A stretch of DNA of 64,000 nucleotides from Phoronis australis (Eukaryota; Phoronida; Phoronidae), in assembly GCA_002633005.1 (NCBI GenBank), contig NMRA01000073.1, forward strand, positions 467,791 to 531,790, in the 5' to 3' direction. The notes beneath the pieces are model-generated. The model saw only the letters and a program-made list of their open reading frames with translations, had not been told where the DNA came from and did no database searches. A program made the translations under genes and the position numbers. How positions within the stretch are numbered: position 1 is the first letter of the stretch; every line of letters starts with the position of its first letter. This document shows positions 39,601 through 51,536 of the stretch, in pieces.

Positions 39601-40628
39601 ATGGAAATTACCTCGGTGTTTGATGGAAATTACCTCGGTCTTGTATGTAGGTTTCTGTCGTCACTATGATGTGTATTGCAGCATTTTACCCTAGAACAAG
39701 GTCTTCTACCTCCATAACATGGGGTAACTTTTCACCCGTGGGTCATGCTGCCCCAGCACAAGCAGTGTCCATACTACTAAATCAAGCAAGAACTCGTTCG
39801 AGGAGTAATTTGTTCCTGGAGAACTTGTACTGTGAACAGCTCTATAGCCAGGAGACAGTGATTACCCATCACCCTTTACAAATATAGCATTAATTCTTCA
39901 ACTTTTAGTCCAACATACAAAATACAGACCTGACAGTCTACTCAAGTCGAATAAGAAACAATTTTTTGGAGATGATCGAAACGAACAGTTATTCATGAAT
40001 AAAGAATTAAAAACAATGCACATGCATACAGTATGTTTGGTTCAAAGTAAATTTGACACGTCACAGATGGCTGATACTTTCAATTTCCTTCTTAACAAAT
40101 AATTATAAAATTCACTTTTTGAGTTTAAGTAACATCATCAAAAACATCCATTACTTAAACTGCTTGTTGCATCCATGAGTATGACATCTCAAAGATGTTG
40201 AAAACTTCAATTTCCTACTTCACAAAAAATTCATAATAATGCTTTTTCAACTCAGAAATGACAAAAAGCTTAAATTTCATTCTTCTTTATTTATATGCTG
40301 AAAACAACCCTAATTACTCAAATGCATAAATTATCATAATGAAGATATAAACGCAAAAAGGTGCTGAAAATGTGAATGAGGTAAATCTACAACTAGCTTT
40401 TGAAATCTAATTTGAATAGAATGTAACTTTGTCTTCTTTCCTCAAACTCCAAATCAATCTCAAATTCAGGGATCCATAGAGCTGCAATAATAGCACCCAT
40501 CTTCAAAACCTTTTCACATTATTTTTGTAGACTTTCTACAAAAGCTGTGATGTTGTAAATACAACACATTTTTAAAGGTATCAGCAAAGACAAAATCCAT
40601 CAAGAGGTTATTTTACAGAAGTGAATAC

Positions 40629-40667
40629 CTACAAGTCATGATCAATGCACATACTACGGTCAAGTCA
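40629..40667 (-). CDS. Gene B, candidate exon 2
   Basis: Only one frame is open; it encodes DLTVVCALIMTC, a hydrophobic stretch. The acceptor aatcctgctttcag is excellent and the donor TTGTAG/GTATTC is fair. It starts with one base and ends +2, which follows the candidate first exon at 41156-41193. No further exon was found with confidence. A frame at about 40420-40505 (ALWIPEFEIDLEFEE) ending in a stop might be related. Confidence 0.35.
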
Positions 40668-41155
40668 CTGAAAGCAGGATTCAAGATTTCATTGTGACTT
40701 TTTTACAAGTTAAAAACATTTAAACTACCAGTTTCACTTATGCTAAAATAGAACAGGGCCTATGTACATTTTTGCACCAAACGCATGACTTTTTCAACAT
40801 GCAATGCTTCAAAATTCTTGAAAAAAAAATTTTGCACCCCTTGCTGTTCAGTTAACATAATGAAATGTGTGGAGTGGTATGCTGTTTGCGTCTCAGACTC
40901 GAGTGGAGTTCAATGTAACAGGTAAGACTGTTAATATTCCTCGTTTCCACACCTCAACAAAAACCATAAGGGTGGAAATGACTGCTGCTAAAACTAAAAG
41001 GAAAAATGTATGATATCATGTTGATGTGCTGCACTGAGCATTTCCAGAGAAAAAATATATACATTAGAACAACGATAATACTACGGACAATGATCAGGTT
41101 GAAAAAAATGTAAAACAGCAATGAGAGGCACTTCCAATTTAGTCGTTACACTCAC

Positions 41156-41193
41156 CTCACTGCATAGTCTTTAGCTCTCTGTAAGTTGGTCAT
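41156..41193 (-). CDS. Gene B, candidate first coding exon
   Basis: ATG-initiated MTNLQRAKDYAV is followed by a near-perfect donor, GTGAG/GTGAGTG. It lies about 660 bases upstream of the SRP9 start and in the opposite direction, so the two may share a promoter region. I do not recognise the peptide. It is called from the start codon, donor and phase fit with 40629-40667. Confidence 0.45.
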
Positions 41194-41852
41194 GGTTTCA
41201 CAAGTCAGTGTCCAATATCTTCCTCACAGTTATCAATAGTTAAATTAACTCATTCGCAGACAGTTTGTTGATAAAAGCTTTTACGAGGGAGTTTACCTTA
41301 GCTGCTTAGGTTGCAAACACTAGAGGTGACCTGGCAAGGTGCGAGGTTCAAAACTCAAAAAGTTAAAGGTGAACTGCCTTTTAAATTTGGATTCGTTTTC
41401 TAAATATTTTAAACACAATCCTCAGCAAAATTCACGTCAGTATAAATATGTCACGAAATATCGACGTGCGTCCAGCGTCCAAACAGTGTGTTAATTTGTT
41501 TATCCCAGTTGGTTTAAATATACGAATAAACAAAGCCGGTCACTGACAACTCATCTACCTTCATCGAAACGCCATTGCTGTTTGTAATATAAAATGTAAT
41601 TGGGTGCATTGTAAATAAATCTTGCACATTTAAACTAAAAATAAATTAGGAGAAAAGGAACTCTAAAATATTAAATGGTATTAACCAATGTTACATTTTC
41701 TGTTTAATGTAAGAATTATTAATATAAATATATTTTAAACAAAATGTATATTGGCTCTTTGATTGTTTCCGGTTGATGCGCTGTTCGTTTTGCCAACTGT
41801 TTTTATACTGGCTGTTATTGCTGTTTTTGTTTTTTCATTTATCTGAGTTGAC
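41194..41852. promoter_or_regulatory. Putative bidirectional promoter between gene B and SRP9
   Basis: This 659-base space separates two divergent start codons and must contain both 5' UTRs. A TTTTTATACT word lies about 50 bases before the SRP9 ATG, and the leader is T/pyrimidine-rich, as in many housekeeping genes. Start sites are not visible. Confidence 0.4.
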
Positions 41853-41924
41853 ATGACGTACATCACTTCTTGGGAAGAATTTGCAAAAGCAGCAGAGAGG
41901 CTTTATGTTGCTGACCCAATGAAA
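41853..41924 (+). CDS. SRP9: SRP9, exon 1
   Basis: This exon encodes the N-terminus of signal recognition particle 9 kDa protein. The 24 codons include TSWEEFAKAAERLYVADPMK, the first strand and helix of the family, and match the animal consensus closely (WEEF..AAE.LY.ADPMK). The exon ends exactly after Lys in phase 0 at the donor GAAA/GTAAGC. SRP9 pairs with SRP14 on the Alu domain of SRP RNA in the cytosol, where the complex slows translation elongation while the ribosome is targeted to the ER. The ATG fits the family start. The full product would be 80 residues, against 86 in human. Confidence 0.93.
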
Positions 41925-42061
41925 GTAAGCTATATATTGCTAGAATCTGGCGGACACTTTTTTCCCTGGACTTCCATAACTCACTCAGTCTCAGACACAC
42001 TCACACAGTCCATGCCATGGCCCATGGCATGGGAACTTATTTGGATTTAGAACAGATATGC

Positions 42062-42550
42062 TAGGCAACACGTAGCCCTAGCCTAGGCTGGCAGGCGAGA
42101 GGCTAAAACTCTCATCCTACTCTGTGTTAATTTCATCCCTGTGTATTTGAAACCGGCGATAGCCTAAATCCTGTCATCAAAAATGCATTTTACACTTCAC
42201 ATTGTCATGCAAAAGGCGATTACTTTCTTCAGTGATCCTTTCTGGTTCTATGCATATCCTTGATGAACCATATCTTTGTTTGGTCACTGTTAACTATTTC
42301 ACCTTGAGCGATAACCACAAACTATTTCAATTGATGTCGTGCGAGCTAGGCCACAACAAGCACGAGATGTCTCAGTGGAGTGCATGACATGGTGGCTGAT
42401 GCATTGCAAAAAGGATATCCGATGGAACTTGTTATATTTTTGTCCTTTGGATGTTTTATTCGTGAATTGGCATGATTTCGTATGACTTCCTCAAAATGGC
42501 ACCAGGCAAGGCAAGTTCGAATGAACTTTGACAGATTTTCATAGATATGT
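42062..42550 (+). mobile_element. Diverged half-copy of the 1.6 kb foldback element
   Basis: It lies in SRP9 intron 1 and follows the right arm of the element at 57111-58720 in order. Shared words are GGCAACACGTAGCCC, TACTTTCTTCAGTG, GCGATAACCACAAA and CAGATTTTCATAGAT. Only one arm is present. Confidence 0.65.
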
Positions 42551-43125
42551 TGAGTGCCACCGTTCCTGTGCTCAAGCTGGCACTGTTCCCTCAATCTCAT
42601 TCAGCTAACAATTCCATTAGTAAGCGAATGAACATGTTTCTAGATAGAAATTGCAAGAGTAATTGTTCTAATTAGAAAAATTTAGATAATCATGATTTCC
42701 TTCTACCAGGTTCTTATGTCCACTAACGAAGTTGATTTTGGGGCAGTAATAGTAACACTTTTTGTTCAATTTTTTAAGATGAAATAAACAGTTGTCTTGT
42801 GAAATTGATTTTTGACTCACACGTGGCAAACAGAAATGTGTAGAACTCTCAACCATCCGAAAATTTGTGTTCTAATTCCAGTCGTTCTAATGGCACCTAC
42901 CCTATTTGTTGCCTTCATTTAAAAGAACCCTATCAAATAAACATCATTTTTGCATCTCACACTTCCATCATTGTAGTTGTCAGTTGAATTTATAGAGGCG
43001 GGAAGGTCATTTGGAATGGGTGTGTTTATAGTGATAAAGCCACCTAAGACAACTATCAGTAGTATTGATTCTGTAGAATGAATATTTACTGCGTTTGCAC
43101 TAATCCTAAATTTTTTGTATTCCAG

Positions 43126-43194
43126 TGCCGTTATGTCATCAAATATCGTCACTCAGATGGGAAACTTTGTATTAAAGTTACAGATGACCATGTG
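43126..43194 (+). CDS. SRP9: SRP9, exon 2
   Basis: This exon encodes CRYVIKYRHSDGKLCIKVTD followed by DHV. The block KYRHSDG.LC.KVTDD is the most conserved part of SRP9 and forms its central strands. The acceptor ttttttgtattccag is strong and the donor CATGTG/GTGAGT is strong. Both ends are in phase 0, joining exons 1 and 3 without a shift. Confidence 0.93.
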
Positions 43195-43260
43195 GTGAGT
43201 AATTGGTTGACACTGTACAGTTCAGGGACAGCACTGTTACGAACTCTGCTGAATTTGCAT

Positions 43261-43286
43261 GGGGGGGGGGGGGGGNGGGGGGGGGG
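43261..43286. other. Poly-G run with N
   Basis: A G run interrupted by one N at 43276. It is probably a sequencing stall or contig end, and the true length is unknown. Confidence 0.7.
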
Positions 43287-43899
43287 AGTTGAAGCTGGTT
43301 TCAAACCACTTTCTTTAAAAAAATAACTTTACTGTTGTAAAATAACTTCCAGTTTGTTCCTTCCTCAGATTAGAAGTGATTTCTGGGGTTGGTAAGAGAT
43401 CTGTATTTTGTTAAGGTTATGAAGGACCCTTGAAAAATGTCCAAATTTGACATGCTTCGGAACATCAGATCTCTGAAATGGCACATCACATTCAACTGAA
43501 ACTTTCAGGTATTGGGCTTTATGCAATGTTCTACAAAGTGCTGTTTGGAATTGTTTTTAAAGCGTACTTTTGGGCATTGTGTGCTATCAAAACAGGACTT
43601 TGTGATTTTCATGGATTAAAGCTAAAAGGTGCATGAAATAAAAATGAAGTGATAATTGAGAAAAGTGTAGCAGCGTTTTTGAGATTTCGTCTTGTAGTTA
43701 AAATCTATAGCTTTGTAGACATTTGGCTGAATACCCAGCCTGCTAAATTTGGCCCTACATAACGTTAATGGACGAAATCACGCTCATTATCAGGCCTTTA
43801 TGCAGCGTACGTCCTGGGTGTCCAAATGGACGCCCTAGCACTAATCTGGACACCCTGGCAGGTATGCCCAATGTATCATTTGGACCATTTGGAGGCCCA

Positions 43900-43907
43900 C
43901 TGTCAAT
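43900..43907. repeat. Target-site duplication, left
   Basis: CTGTCAAT directly precedes the palindromic element and is repeated exactly after it at 44597-44604. Confidence 0.75.
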
Positions 43908-44596
43908 CACAGGCGTCCTCAGCTTCTGATCGTCCCCAATACACTACATATAATACTACAAGGTAGGACACTCTCGACTAGAAATTCCACGGGTGCTTCA
44001 CTTCACCCGTCCATAGCAAACATAAAACTCAATAAATTTACACAAAACAGGGGTTCAACAAACCATGAAGAATTGTTCTTTCTCCCAATACCATTCACGG
44101 TGTCCTGTTCCGGCGACTTCGTAAAAAATTCGCAGTCAAAGAACAAAAATGTTCACAAAAAACCCCCGCGCACGTCCATCGGTTGCCGCTCGAGGTCAAG
44201 GACGGTACGAAAATTGCCGGTGAGTTACGGAAGTACCGACATCGTGACTTTACGCGACCGATGTCGGTACATCCGTAACTCACCGGCAATTTCCGTACCG
44301 TCCTTGACCTCGAGCGGCAACCGATGGACGTGCGCGGGGGTTTTTTGTGAACATTTTTGTTCTTTGACTGCGAATTTCTTACGAAGTCGCCGGAACAGGA
44401 CACCGTGAATGGTATTGGGAGAAAGAACAATTCTTCATGGTTTGTTGAACCCCTGTTTTGTGTAAATTTATTGAGTTTTATGTTTGCTATGAACGGGTGA
44501 AGTGAAGCACCCGTGGAATTTCTAGTCGAGAGTGTCCTACCTTGTAGTATTATAATGTAGTGTATTGGCGACGATCAGAAGCTGAGGACGCCTGTG
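43908..44596. mobile_element. Palindromic foldback DNA transposon (hAT-like by target size)
   Basis: A 689-base, almost perfect inverted repeat centred near 44252. Arms of about 335 bases start CACAGGCGTCCTCAGC, and the loop is about 14-18 bases. An exact 8-base duplication, CTGTCAAT, flanks it. The 8-base target size is usual for hAT-type and a few other DNA transposons; the terminal CA also fits. The mirrored 111-codon frames on both strands are consequences of the palindrome and resemble no transposase I know. It sits in SRP9 intron 2. The high arm identity suggests recent insertion or gene conversion. Confidence 0.82.
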
Positions 44597-44604
44597 CTGT
44601 CAAT
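44597..44604. repeat. Target-site duplication, right
   Basis: An exact copy of CTGTCAAT from 43900-43907. Confidence 0.75.
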
Positions 44605-45789
44605 AGGAACCTTTCAAGTTTGGATTGGCACATTGTAATGAATACTAGGAAGCCTCTGAATGCTCACAGTGGGGGGGCTCTTTTTCAAAGCAGGAAGAAA
44701 TATACAATGTATATACAAAGTATATAAAATGTTGCTATGCTCACACTTGGTTGATAGCATTGTAAAAGTCTTGGTCTACAGTTTTTTTAGTAAGAATGCT
44801 CACTACAGTAGGCTGTTTTGTAAACTTAGATGTAAAAACAGCTTGATCTATGCATTTTTTTTGTAAAAAAATCTGTGTGTTTGGGGGGATTGCTGGGGGT
44901 GGGTGGTTACTCGTTGGAATCATGGACGCCCTGGAATATTGGGAACCCCATTTTGGACACCCTATTTTCAAAATCCTGGATAAAGGCTTGCTCATTATGT
45001 TGGCTTGTCTCGGGGGGATTAGTTTAGGCACTTAGCATCTAACTGTCAGTTCTTCCGAGGCACTGAAATCACTTCTACTCTGAGTAAGAAACCAGTTGTG
45101 ACCGGTTCTGTAATTGTAGATGGTGTAAATCAAAAGTTATTTTTTTGATAGAAAACTGGTTTACAGCAGCTTCAATATAACTTTGCGTGTCACAAACATT
45201 CTAGTCTGCACGCCACCTGTTGGTCACATCACACGACCCAATGAACTGAAAATGTTTGTGCTCTATGTTTCCAGGAGGGTTCAAGCCTTACACACAGATA
45301 TTTTTTTGTATCAGAAATATAGTCATTTGTATTTTGGTATGGGTGTTTTAATGATTGTGCTGACACGGTAATATTGTAATGTTATGTGTTGTATTAATGG
45401 ACCTGATATCAATATAAATGATAAATTTCTTTGTGCCATTAAAAGTTAATCATTGCCACACATAGTCACTCAGAGTCCGTTTGTCATCTGTTGTTACTTT
45501 TACTTGTCCTCAGGGTTTACCTCGCAAACCACACGATTAAGAACGACTGGTATTATTGGGGAGCCACTGTCACCATATCATTTTCTAATGGATTTGACAG
45601 ACATACCATCCCTTATTAATTAGTCCTTTTACATTTCAAGCAATGGGTATCTATGGTTCGGCTAACGGCATTGATTTTTGGACATATACAAGTACTTCAG
45701 AACTAAGTAGTTTTGAATAGTTACTTGGCGAAATAAATTTCGCCAAGTATGTTGCTCTTCCACTAAGTTTTTTTTTTTTTTTTTTTTTT

Positions 45790-46319
45790 NNNNNNNNNNN
45801 NNNNNNNNNNNNNNNNNNNNNNNNNNNNNNNNNNNNNNNNNNNNNNNNNNNNNNNNNNNNNNNNNNNNNNNNNNNNNNNNNNNNNNNNNNNNNNNNNNNN
45901 NNNNNNNNNNNNNNNNNNNNNNNNNNNNNNNNNNNNNNNNNNNNNNNNNNNNNNNNNNNNNNNNNNNNNNNNNNNNNNNNNNNNNNNNNNNNNNNNNNNN
46001 NNNNNNNNNNNNNNNNNNNNNNNNNNNNNNNNNNNNNNNNNNNNNNNNNNNNNNNNNNNNNNNNNNNNNNNNNNNNNNNNNNNNNNNNNNNNNNNNNNNN
46101 NNNNNNNNNNNNNNNNNNNNNNNNNNNNNNNNNNNNNNNNNNNNNNNNNNNNNNNNNNNNNNNNNNNNNNNNNNNNNNNNNNNNNNNNNNNNNNNNNNNN
46201 NNNNNNNNNNNNNNNNNNNNNNNNNNNNNNNNNNNNNNNNNNNNNNNNNNNNNNNNNNNNNNNNNNNNNNNNNNNNNNNNNNNNNNNNNNNNNNNNNNNN
46301 NNNNNNNNNNNNNNNNNNN
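45790..46319. other. Assembly gap (530 N)
   Basis: The gap follows a poly-T run within SRP9 intron 2. The word aatttcgccaag occurs on both sides (about 45749, 46668 and 46832), so the gap probably spans more units of the repeat described at 46538-46860. Confidence 0.9.
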
Positions 46320-46537
46320 TCAAAATTTCATTTTTTTCGAAAAATTTACGGAATTAAATGATACCATCAGTTTAGATAGAATTTTGAACGGGCTTTCAGA
46401 AGATGTTTTCCATTTTTCGCTAGGACGTCTACTTTTCGAGTTATTTGAGATTTTCTGATAACGCTGTTCCTTTGTTGAGCGCTCTTGCTGCATTGATGTT
46501 GGTTTATCTTCTATTGAACTAGACTGTAGTCTATTTC

Positions 46538-46860
46538 TTATTGATTTATGACATCTAAGTTCGTCATATGAATGTTGTGATGTTGTTCATCATCGCCACC
46601 ACCATCATCATATTCGTCATCATCGTCATCATCTTCGTCATCATCTCCGTCGTTATCTTTTCCGTTAATTTCGCCAAGTGTCGCACAAGACTGTATCCTT
46701 TTTCTTACTAATTTCGGACTTATACATACGTTCGTCATGTGTATGTTATTATTACTTCTTTTGTTCATCCTGGCCACCATCGCCGTCATATTCGTCATCT
46801 TTGTCATCATCTTTATCGTCATCTTTTTGGTTAATTTCGCCAAGGTTCGCTCCTCGGAGC
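46538..46860. repeat. GAT/TCA-rich repeat, two units of about 160 bases
   Basis: Two related units contain TCATC trinucleotide runs, a gtcatNtgNatgtt word and the end word TTAATTTCGCCAAG. Read on minus it gives an Asp-rich low-complexity frame, which I take as a by-product and not a protein. Confidence 0.6.
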
Positions 46861-48042
46861 GCTTTCATTTTTGTTGTTGATTAGTTTCAAATTGACTTTG
46901 TGGATATTGATGACAGTTGACTCAAAAAGTACCGTATGTTGTAGAAAGAGGTCAGCACTAATTGATTGAGTTTTGGGTAGATCTGACTTAGTTAGCACTC
47001 TTCGTTGGGCTTTTTGTAGATTTTGACTTGGCAGTCCTTGCCCTACGATTAATTTTAAAATAGCTCAATAGTTTTGATGAAACTTGAAATAGATGTTTCT
47101 TGTAGCTTGTACCAGATAAGTTTTGGTCGTATTTGATTACCTTTGATGTCTCCTTTTGACCATTTTAGTTTTTCATCAAGATATTCCTCATCCTTCTGTT
47201 TTGTAAACTAATGCACATGTTTGACATAACCTTAATTTTGGTCCCAAGGATCTCTGTAGCACTTCTATTGGCATGAACAGTGTTTCTCAATTAATCAAAA
47301 CAGTACCATAGATTTTCGTGACATTTTAAAGATAGCAATCATCTGAAGCTGCCTTGGTGTTTGCGATGCTCTAGTGTCATCACTATCAGGGTTTGGAAAC
47401 CATCCATGGCCTCGCCTCTTACTCCCAAGTCACAGTAGACACCAAACAGATGGTGCACACCCCAAATTCTCTCCCCTGATCTCAACATGGGTGCCAAAAA
47501 TGCTCCATACCTGCTGAACAAACTCCATTAACAGCGACCATATTTCTCTCCCGCACGCAAGTCCAGGGGACGAATCTGGTCCCAGGCTCTGCAGTTTGAT
47601 CTGCATTGTAGAGCTTTTCCAGTGTGGGTTTGGGGATTTGGACCACGAATTTTGTGTCTGCTGGTCTGGAACTGGGATTCAGTGATGCGGCCATGGCATT
47701 GTTTCCATTCCTTATGTGTTAATGTTGTCACTTAAAATTATTTCAAACTTGATCTATTAAAAGTTCGAAAATTGTGCTACTACATATACAAATACAGGTA
47801 TTACATCACAATATCAGATATATTCTCTGATTTGTGTATGTGTCTATATACTGATGCTAAGAACAGCTGGTGATGTGTACTTGTAGTGTAGCTCTTAGAA
47901 ATGTCGAAGCATTTTCAATATGTTTTACATTTAAGCCATGGTTTCACTGGCTCTTGTGTAATAGTATTTGGCATTGGTGTTCAGCTGCTGATAATTTAAA
48001 TAAAAGTCTAAGTGTTTTAAACAAGCACTTTTTATTTTCTAG

Positions 48043-48144
48043 TGTCTACAGTATAGAACAGAGCATGCACAAGATGTGAAGAAATTGGAAAAGTTCACCA
48101 GTCAATTAATGCGGCATATGGCCTCCAAGGAATCATCTAAGTGA
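48043..48144 (+). CDS. SRP9: SRP9, exon 3 (terminal)
   Basis: This exon encodes [18 protein letters not shown], then [15 protein letters not shown] and TGA. It matches the family C-terminal helix (CLVYKT..AQDVKK.EKF.SQLMR). The acceptor cactttttattttctag is strong. Phase 0 joins Val of exon 2 to Cys, exactly as in vertebrate SRP9. The short charged tail after SKE varies among species. Confidence 0.93.
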   Translation, partial: CLQYRTEHAQDVKKLEKFTSQLMRHMASKESSK

Positions 48145-48571
48145 TGAGAAAGTTAGTGTATTTGGACTACATTGGTAGCAGATGCAATTAGGAAGTGGTG
48201 GTTGTATCTTGTGAAGAGTGGGTCAAGTAAATGCATTGTTCTCATGTATTTTGGTGAATAGGAGAAAACCTCATGTGCAATCAACAACAGTGGTAGTCAC
48301 GCCTTCTGTTGGTAAATGCGCCGTTTTGAACCATGTTCATGAACGTGGTTGCTGGCTTATGGGTGCGAATATGACTTGTGCTTCCCGGCTAACTGACATT
48401 GACGCTATTTTCATAGTTTTCACCCAGATTTCCCAGATATGTAAAAGTAAGTTGATGACAATGTTCTCCTTTGTGTTGCCATTGCAACATTGTGTTTGTA
48501 GAATTATTGTAAAGAATGTTAAGTGACAACAAATATTGCATTGTTTGAGCTGTTTTATTTGTAAAATACAC

Positions 48572-48577
48572 AATAAA
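48572..48577 (+). terminator. Candidate SRP9 polyadenylation signal
   Basis: AATAAA, 428 bases after the SRP9 stop codon in AT-rich sequence. This is the first clear hexamer seen downstream. Confidence 0.55.
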
Positions 48578-50329
48578 AACTATTCACGTCTTATTGGAAT
48601 AATTTAGGAAAACACGGTTTTCTCACAATTGGATTAAAACTAGGTAATTCCCTGTTTATTAAATTGGAAAATTGCATTAGGGTTGTCCTGGATTGCACGG
48701 CGATAGCACTCTACCTTGCCCTGGAGATAAGAAAGCGCGTGACCTCGTTTTGGAAATCAAACATTTCCACAGATAATCTTAGGAGACCGGCGAGTTGTAT
48801 AGCCATGGAAATATTTCTGATTTCAACCGTTCATTAAGTAGCGGAATTGAACGGGTATCTTCAAGAAAGTGCATTTTGTTCGGTTCAAAATTAACCCGAC
48901 AAACTTGATTTACCCACTCTCTTTGCATTTCATATTTGTCCAGTTTATCAAACATTCTCACATTGGAGTTGCATCCCACAGAACCGCATTGGAAGGACAA
49001 ATAGAGTAATGCCGCTGAGAAAAACTTGCAAAGAATCGGACAACAACAAAAAACATGTGGAACATCAATGGCAAGAAAAGGAGGCAGCAAATGTTACTGA
49101 CCTATGCTGATGGCATTGCGGGTACATACAGTGAGATTGGGGGTTGTTGTATACTCTGGGAAAGTCCTATTGCTAAACTGGACGTCAATTGCCAAAATTT
49201 CTCACATTTCATGAATATCAAGAGGTTCGTAAAGTGAGATACTTTTCATTGCTCTTATTTGTTTTTAGCTTATGGTGCCGTTACTTAAAAACTGTTTTAA
49301 CCCTTGCTCCATGCGGTGTCTCACTTTCATTATAATGGAGATACACCAATTACAATATCACATTATACAGACCAAAAATAATACATTCAAACTCTTGGAC
49401 ATTTCTGAGAATTATTAATGTATCTCAGACAAAATGAAGCAGAATTAATTTAAATGCATTTTGGGAACAAATACACTATTTGAAATGAAATCTGATACAT
49501 ACTATGGAAGACTAGATTTCACCAGGAATGATATAGTGCAACACGTTCAGAAGGCAATGAGTAACCACGCACATCGAAATTTGGCTCATTTCACAAAAAC
49601 TGCATCTCAGAAATGGGTGACCAAATTCAAATAAAGATTGGATATTATGCTTTGTGCTGTGACATCCAAAATGCTGTTGGGTGTCAATTTATAGATCATG
49701 TTGCTGGTGAGCTGTTGCGTTAGTCTATCACAACCTTGTGGTTGTCTCTTTAAAGTGCACCAATATTGTGACTAGCCTGTACAACTACATGTAGGTAACT
49801 CAAGTCAGAAGTCAATTGCTTCCAAACCTGGTGACTTTGGCTTCACACATTTGTCATCTGTAGGTTTTTGAAAAAATTTGCAATGCCCCATTTTTACTGC
49901 TTGTACAAATCATACTGTGTAAAAAATTGCTCTCTCTTCCACTGATGTGACCTTTATAAAAAACTTGTCTCAAACTATAGTAATGTCACTTTACAGAACA
50001 TCCACTTTTCTATGATGTTCATGCATGCCCTTTGACCCCATGCCATATGCAAATTAGCTTCATTCAAATACCCCAGTCAGTCAATGAGACACTCGGCAGG
50101 TTCACTTTGTAGTCAATTCTTGTGCATACAGTTTGTGACTGATGGCTGGAATTATTTGCAATGGGTTCATTAACAAACAAGAGCAACGCGACATTGAAAT
50201 GTACCCACAGTAGATGAGACCCCACTGAAAATCCACGTCAATCGTTCTCTTGCCAGTAGGAACATATCTGACATTTTCATAACGATACTCTGAGCAGTTT
50301 GACCGATGATGAAAAGAGGTAAACATAAA

Positions 50330-50470
50330 AAACTAAAATTGCCTCAAGCGTCACAGCGGTAGTCTGAAACTCGTCATCATCTGTCACCATCTTTATAAGA
50401 ACACATCTGCCAAATCTCATGAAAATCTTGCTAGGGGTTTAGGAGATACGGCAGCGGACGCGAGATGTCC
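50330..50470 (+). repeat. Diverged unit of the CTCF-like 142-base repeat
   Basis: Starts ctaaaattgcctcaagcgtc and continues with catctgtcaccatctttat and gggtttaggagata, echoing the 19.7-20.1 kb array. The motif core is degraded. Confidence 0.5.
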
Positions 50471-50489
50471 AGATAAAGATGGTAGCAAA

Positions 50490-50521
50490 ACGCACACACA
50501 CACATACATACATATATGTGT
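50490..50521. repeat. CA/TA microsatellite
   Basis: A run of (CA)n then (CATA)n and TATATG directly follows the diverged CTCF-like repeat unit. Confidence 0.85.
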
Positions 50522-50598
50522 GGATGCAAAACAATTGACAGGCAAGCAAAAGTAACAATGGACAGCAAATGACAACATACTGAATGTAAGCGAACAAT

Positions 50599-50604
50599 TT
50601 TATT
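50599..50604 (-). terminator. Candidate CCDC167 polyadenylation signal
   Basis: AATAAA on minus (tttatt on plus), about 400 bases past the CCDC167 stop. Confidence 0.45.
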
Positions 50605-51001
50605 GGTTGCATAAAAATGGCATCACAAGGTCAGTAATGCAGTTGAAATTACAGAATTGGCAGTAAATATCATGAATGGGATATTTGAATCAACCCATGT
50701 CATGAAGAAAAATACACACACTACCTTTTCCTTCACTGGGTTATGGATGTACCAAAAATAAGGTTTTGATTTGCAAATTTAGGCTCAAGTGATTGTGTTC
50801 CATGAAGTTTCTAACAGTAGCCTGTGTCTGTAAATACTTATTTACATATAGGGTATGTTTCTAAGTAAATCCCGTTATAGCACCTAGTTAGGAATGAGTT
50901 GAGGTTCCACATGTCCAGAACTGGCATTTAGGTTAGTACGCTGGCAGAACCAGCAGCCAATGGTATTGACCAATGAGTTTAGTCATTTCATGATGGTGCT
51001 G

Positions 51002-51108
51002 TTACGTCCTGAAGGTGAAGTAATACACAGCATATATCACACTGAGGACAGCCACAGATAACAGCATACTCTTGAAATTTTCCTTTCTCAAAGACTTCAG
51101 TTCTTTTT
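51002..51108 (-). CDS. CCDC167: CCDC167, last exon (tail anchor)
   Basis: This exon encodes EKELKSLRKENFKSMLLSVA, then VLSVIYAVYYFTFRT and TAA. It matches the C-terminus of coiled-coil domain-containing protein 167 (YEKELK.LR.EN.K.MLLSVA). A basic coiled coil is followed by one hydrophobic segment of about 16-18 residues at the very end, which fits a tail-anchored membrane protein. The acceptor gttatttatttcag is strong. The exon starts with two bases of the Glu codon. The molecular role of the family is poorly defined. The gene is convergent with SRP9. Confidence 0.88.
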
Positions 51109-51536
51109 CTGAAATAAATAACAGTTTCAATAAATAGGGTACAGCAAGCAGAGCTGTATGAGTGATAAGATACCCACCTTGGCATAGCAATTGATAATTA
51201 GTATGCTGTATTGTCGTTATGAGTGAATCTCGTTTTTTCAGGAATGGTAACGTAAATTTCAACATTGTTCAGGCAAATTTTGCACATGTTGCATAATGGG
51301 GAGGAGAAAATGTGGATCTGCCACAACCATTAAGTGAGGCTCCAGCAATTATCCGCAAGGACTCCAGGGGTCGCTTTCATGAAAGTGACTTAAGCGTTTT
51401 GACAGAAATTTGGCGCAACGCTCCCTCCTTGCAATTGCTGAAAAATGTTTAGTCAAGTAATTTTGAGCGCGTCACATTCTATGAATAATTTACAGAAATT
51501 ATCTCAGTAACTAGCAGTTATCAGGGGTGAATCGAG

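Noticed and set aside
44073-44430. Mirrored 111-codon frames on both strands
   Set aside because: They are the two arms of one palindrome read from each side, with no transposase-like motif.
45763-46323. 186-codon frame
   Set aside because: It consists of N bases and poly-T.
46538-46843. Asp-rich 101-codon minus-strand frame
   Set aside because: It is produced by a GAT trinucleotide repeat and has no splice context.
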